Notes under the pieces: model-generated | What the model was told of the DNA's origin: nothing | Databases searched by the model: none | Seen by the model: only the letters and a program-made list of their open reading frames with translations | In this document: positions 61,979 to 64,000 of the stretch, piece after piece | How the letters are laid out: every line of letters starts with the position of its first letter | How positions within the stretch are numbered: the first letter of the stretch is position 1 | Assembly: GCF_004362865.1 (NCBI RefSeq) | Contig: NZ_SNYI01000002.1 | Span: forward strand, 496,001 to 560,000 | Length of the DNA stretch: 64,000 nucleotides | Source of the DNA: Zeaxanthinibacter enoshimensis | GTDB taxonomy: Bacteria; Bacteroidota; Bacteroidia; Flavobacteriales; Flavobacteriaceae | Reading direction: 5' to 3' | Translations under genes and position numbers: made by a program

Positions 61979-62827
61979 TCAGTCCCGGGCAGAAAGGAAT
62001 AGGACAGGGATTCTGGAATGAAATGCTGTTTTCTTTACCACAGCTTCCCGAATTATCTTTTCAAAGAATGTGTGCTTATGCCTTGGTAATACCAGGATTT
62101 CAGCGCCGGCTTCATCACAATAACCCGAGATATCCTGCCAAAGTTCGGCGGTTGGCTTGCGTTCCTTAAAACTATACCTGAATGCAGATAGGTTTTCGGT
62201 AAGGAGTTTTTTATGGTCCTCCTGTTTTTCATTGTACAGGCCTTCATCTGTTATATATAAAATATGAAGATCGATAGACCAGTTCGCTGCCAGGTGGATT
62301 AAAGGACTCAGGTCCGCGTTTGTCAAAGGTTCCTGGTAGTCCGTCGGCAAAACCGCTGTTTGAAGTCTTTGGAAATTATACCCGGACGGGATAATCAGGA
62401 TCGGGTAATTCTTCAGCTGTCTCAGAACTTTCACCGTATTACTGCCCAGGAATATTTCCTTCGCCCCGGTTGCACCCTGGGTCCCCATTATAACTGTTTC
62501 TATGCCCAGCCTGGATACCACCCCGGGTATCACCTCCAGCAGGGTCCCTTTTTCAGAGAGCGTCTCGAACTGGTGTTTATCGTTCTTGTGATTTTCCTGC
62601 AAATACGAACTGACTTTCCCCAGTTCCTGATCAGAAAGTTGGGCAAGGGAATCATACAATACTCCCAGACGAGCCTGTGTTTTCCTGCCGAGCTTATTCA
62701 TTGCGTCCGGTTCGTAGGCATGCATTATATAAATTTTACAATTCGTTTCTGCATATATTTTAACAGTGTTAAAAATCGCGTTCCAGGCGTTATCAGAGAA
62801 ATCGGTGGGAATCAGTAGCTTTTTCAT
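61979..62827 (-). CDS. Universal stress protein (tandem UspA domains)
   Basis: A 282-residue protein with two Usp domains. The first begins KLLIPTDFSDNAWNAIFNTV and has GTQGATGAKEIFLGSNTVKV (ATP-binding GxxGx9GS type); the second begins AVLPTDYQEPLTNADLSPLI and ends HSRIPVLFLS with a degenerate loop. Such tandem proteins respond to stress, anaerobiosis or energy state. It precedes mlaE on the same strand by 176 nt, a spacing that argues for separate transcription. Confidence 0.92.
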   Translation of the reverse strand: MKKLLIPTDFSDNAWNAIFNTVKIYAETNCKIYIMHAYEPDAMNKLGRKTQARLGVLYDSLAQLSDQELGKVSSYLQENHKNDKHQFETLSEKGTLLEVIPGVVSRLGIETVIMGTQGATGAKEIFLGSNTVKVLRQLKNYPILIIPSGYNFQRLQTAVLPTDYQEPLTNADLSPLIHLAANWSIDLHILYITDEGLYNEKQEDHKKLLTENLSAFRYSFKERKPTAELWQDISGYCDEAGAEILVLPRHKHTFFEKIIREAVVKKTAFHSRIPVLFLSARD

Positions 62828-63033
62828 TATTGGTCTTAATGATGTAGACCCTAAAATAACAGAGCAAGTTTACGATAGCTATGACTGCAGTCATCCTTTT
62901 TAGAAAGAGAGGAAATGGTGTGCATTATCCTTGATGCCAGCATATACGTCTGATCCTTATCATTTTATAAGGAAATAGCCCGGTCTATTTTACCAGGTAT
63001 AACAGACAGGTATTGTCAGTAAAATTCAAGGTT

Positions 63034-63795
63034 ATGAACAGGTTATCGGACAAAGTGGCTATTATTACCGGCGGTGCCGGTGGCATAGGGCTGGCAACGG
63101 CCAAATTATTTCTGGAACAAGGCGCCAGGGTAATGCTGGTTGATCTGGATCAGGAGACTCTTGAAAATATACATTCTGAAATGAATCACGAACATCTGGC
63201 TATCTTTGCTGCAGATGTCTCAGACGCAGAAGATACCCGCCGGTTCATTGATAAGACCCTGGATGTTTTTGGGGGTATTGATATCTTCTTCGCCAATGCA
63301 GGAATAGAAGGCACTTCCAGTCCTATTGCTGAATATCCCGACGATATCTATGACAGGGTCCTGGCGGTCAACCTGAAAGGGGTTTGGCTGGGGTGCAAAC
63401 ACGTCATCCCCAGGATGTATAAAGGGGGAAGTGTTATTATGACCTCTTCCGTAGCTGGACTGAAAGGATTTCCCGGCCTTGGTGCTTACGTCGCAAGTAA
63501 ACATGCCGTGGTTGGTCTTATGAGAGTTGCAGCGCTGGAATTTGCATCCCAGCAGATTCGGGTGAACTCCATTCACCCTGGCCCGGTAAATAACCAAATG
63601 ATGCGAAGGATAGAAGAAGAAATCAACCCAGAAGACCCGGCAGGGGTGATCGAGGGATTTGAAGCATCCATACCTTTCAGGAGGTATGCCGATTCTTCAG
63701 AAATTGCCGAGATGGCATTATTCCTTGCATCAGATGAAAGTAAGTATATCACAGGTTGCACCCACATTGTAGACGGTGGGATGATGGCCCAGTAA
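63034..63795 (+). CDS. SDR-family NAD(P)-dependent oxidoreductase
   Basis: I start at ATG 63034 (MNRLSDKVAIITGGAGG); a TTG at 63013 is unlikely. The 253-residue classical SDR has TGGAGGIGLA (cofactor), DLDQETLE (Asp selecting NAD), NAGIEG, the Ser in MTSSVAGLKG and YVASK (YxxxK). It resembles cyclohexanol/3-oxoacyl-type dehydrogenases; the substrate is unknown. Isolated between the Usp gene (divergent) and a partial gene. Confidence 0.92.
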   Translation: MNRLSDKVAIITGGAGGIGLATAKLFLEQGARVMLVDLDQETLENIHSEMNHEHLAIFAADVSDAEDTRRFIDKTLDVFGGIDIFFANAGIEGTSSPIAEYPDDIYDRVLAVNLKGVWLGCKHVIPRMYKGGSVIMTSSVAGLKGFPGLGAYVASKHAVVGLMRVAALEFASQQIRVNSIHPGPVNNQMMRRIEEEINPEDPAGVIEGFEASIPFRRYADSSEIAEMALFLASDESKYITGCTHIVDGGMMAQ

Positions 63796-63802
63796 CACAC
63801 TT

Positions 63803-64000
63803 TTAAACCTGGTGCTGTTCTTTATTTTCTTCTCTGTGGCTAGCCCTGACCTTTCGGTAAAGTTCTCTGTTTAATAGCATCATCCACCCAAGGATAAAAA
63901 CAAATGTAATTTTCTGTATGACCGGCAGTTGCGATCGCCAGTATCCGGTTTCGTAGATATAATAATTCAAGCCAAAAATAACCAATCCCGCTATTCCCAG
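63803..64000 (-). CDS. Membrane protein of unknown function (5' end outside the window)
   Basis: The frame is open from base 64000 and ends with a stop at 63803, so 65 residues of the C-terminus are visible. It reads about two hydrophobic helices (LGIAGLVIFGLNYYIY and ITFVFILGWMMLLNREL) and a charged tail (REENKEQHQV). No family is recognised. It converges on the SDR gene with 7 bp between the stops. Confidence 0.55.
   Translation of the reverse strand: MGIAGLVIFGLNYYIYETGYWRSQLPVIQKITFVFILGWMMLLNRELYRKVRASHREENKEQHQV

Overview
The window looks like chromosomal DNA of a member of the Flavobacteriaceae or close relatives (Bacteroidota). Supporting signs are a SusC/SusD pair, Bacteroidota-only families (DUF3822, DUF6327, TMEM220-like), a fused thrA, the 7TM-HD protein PgpH, an Mla lipid system, and recurrent promoters of the Bacteroidota type (TTTG or TTG, about 16-20 nt, then TAnnTTTG). 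No prophage, insertion sequence, integrase, rRNA operon or CRISPR array is visible, and most of the window is ordinary housekeeping sequence.

Layout. 1-2993: 3' end of an ebo cluster (EboD, EboE, EboF). 3014-7735: TMEM220-like protein, dnaX, RNase P RNA, then a minus-strand operon of a membrane-anchored protein, DUF3822 and rsmD. 7839-13024: RecD-like helicase, DUF4126, kdsB, HAD phosphatase, kdnB-like dehydrogenase and an acyltransferase. 13278-15861: alpha/beta-hydrolase remnant, PAS-LuxR regulator, LytTR response regulator, yebC. 15928-19874: pterin dehydratase, flavodoxin-like reductase, and the coupled gcvT-glsA-epimerase run. 19964-24840: thrABC operon with a candidate threonine attenuator. 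24927-37969: nnr, a small unknown protein, clpC, gyrA, a TPR protein, a thiolase with an NlpC/P60-like protein, and pgpH. 38114-38324: tRNA-Ser and tRNA-Pro, followed by a 450-bp segment that duplicates the tRNA-Pro 3' end around 142-bp tandem repeats. 38877-51267: a LytS/LytTR two-component pair divergent from a glycan locus (CBM9-like protein, TIM-barrel glycosidase-like protein, SusC, SusD, VCBS/UnbV lipoprotein). 51268-51732: heptamer and octamer tandem repeats. 51733-54852: two convergent UshA/SoxB-superfamily metallophosphatases. 55682-64000: glycerate kinase, a YtxH / small membrane protein / DUF6327 / AI-2E group, mlaEFD, a universal stress protein, an SDR and a partial membrane protein.

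Most notable observations. (1) A run of ten A residues inside dnaX, in the linker after the ATPase core, where a one-base slip gives an almost immediate stop, as in the gamma-producing sites of E. coli and Thermus. (2) A 30-codon thr leader ORF with clustered Thr codons at a hairpin, behind a well-formed promoter. (3) An AI-2E transporter gene broken by a single base at a T9 tract whose phase matches a -1 slippery heptamer and which creates a TGATG stop-start. (4) The tRNA-Pro 3'-end duplication with 142-bp repeats. (5) An NlpC/P60-like protein with Ser at the catalytic Cys position.

Gene function is inferred from family motifs read by eye; no database search was possible. Start codons were re-chosen where an in-frame ATG fits better than a TTG/GTG or an over-long N-terminus.
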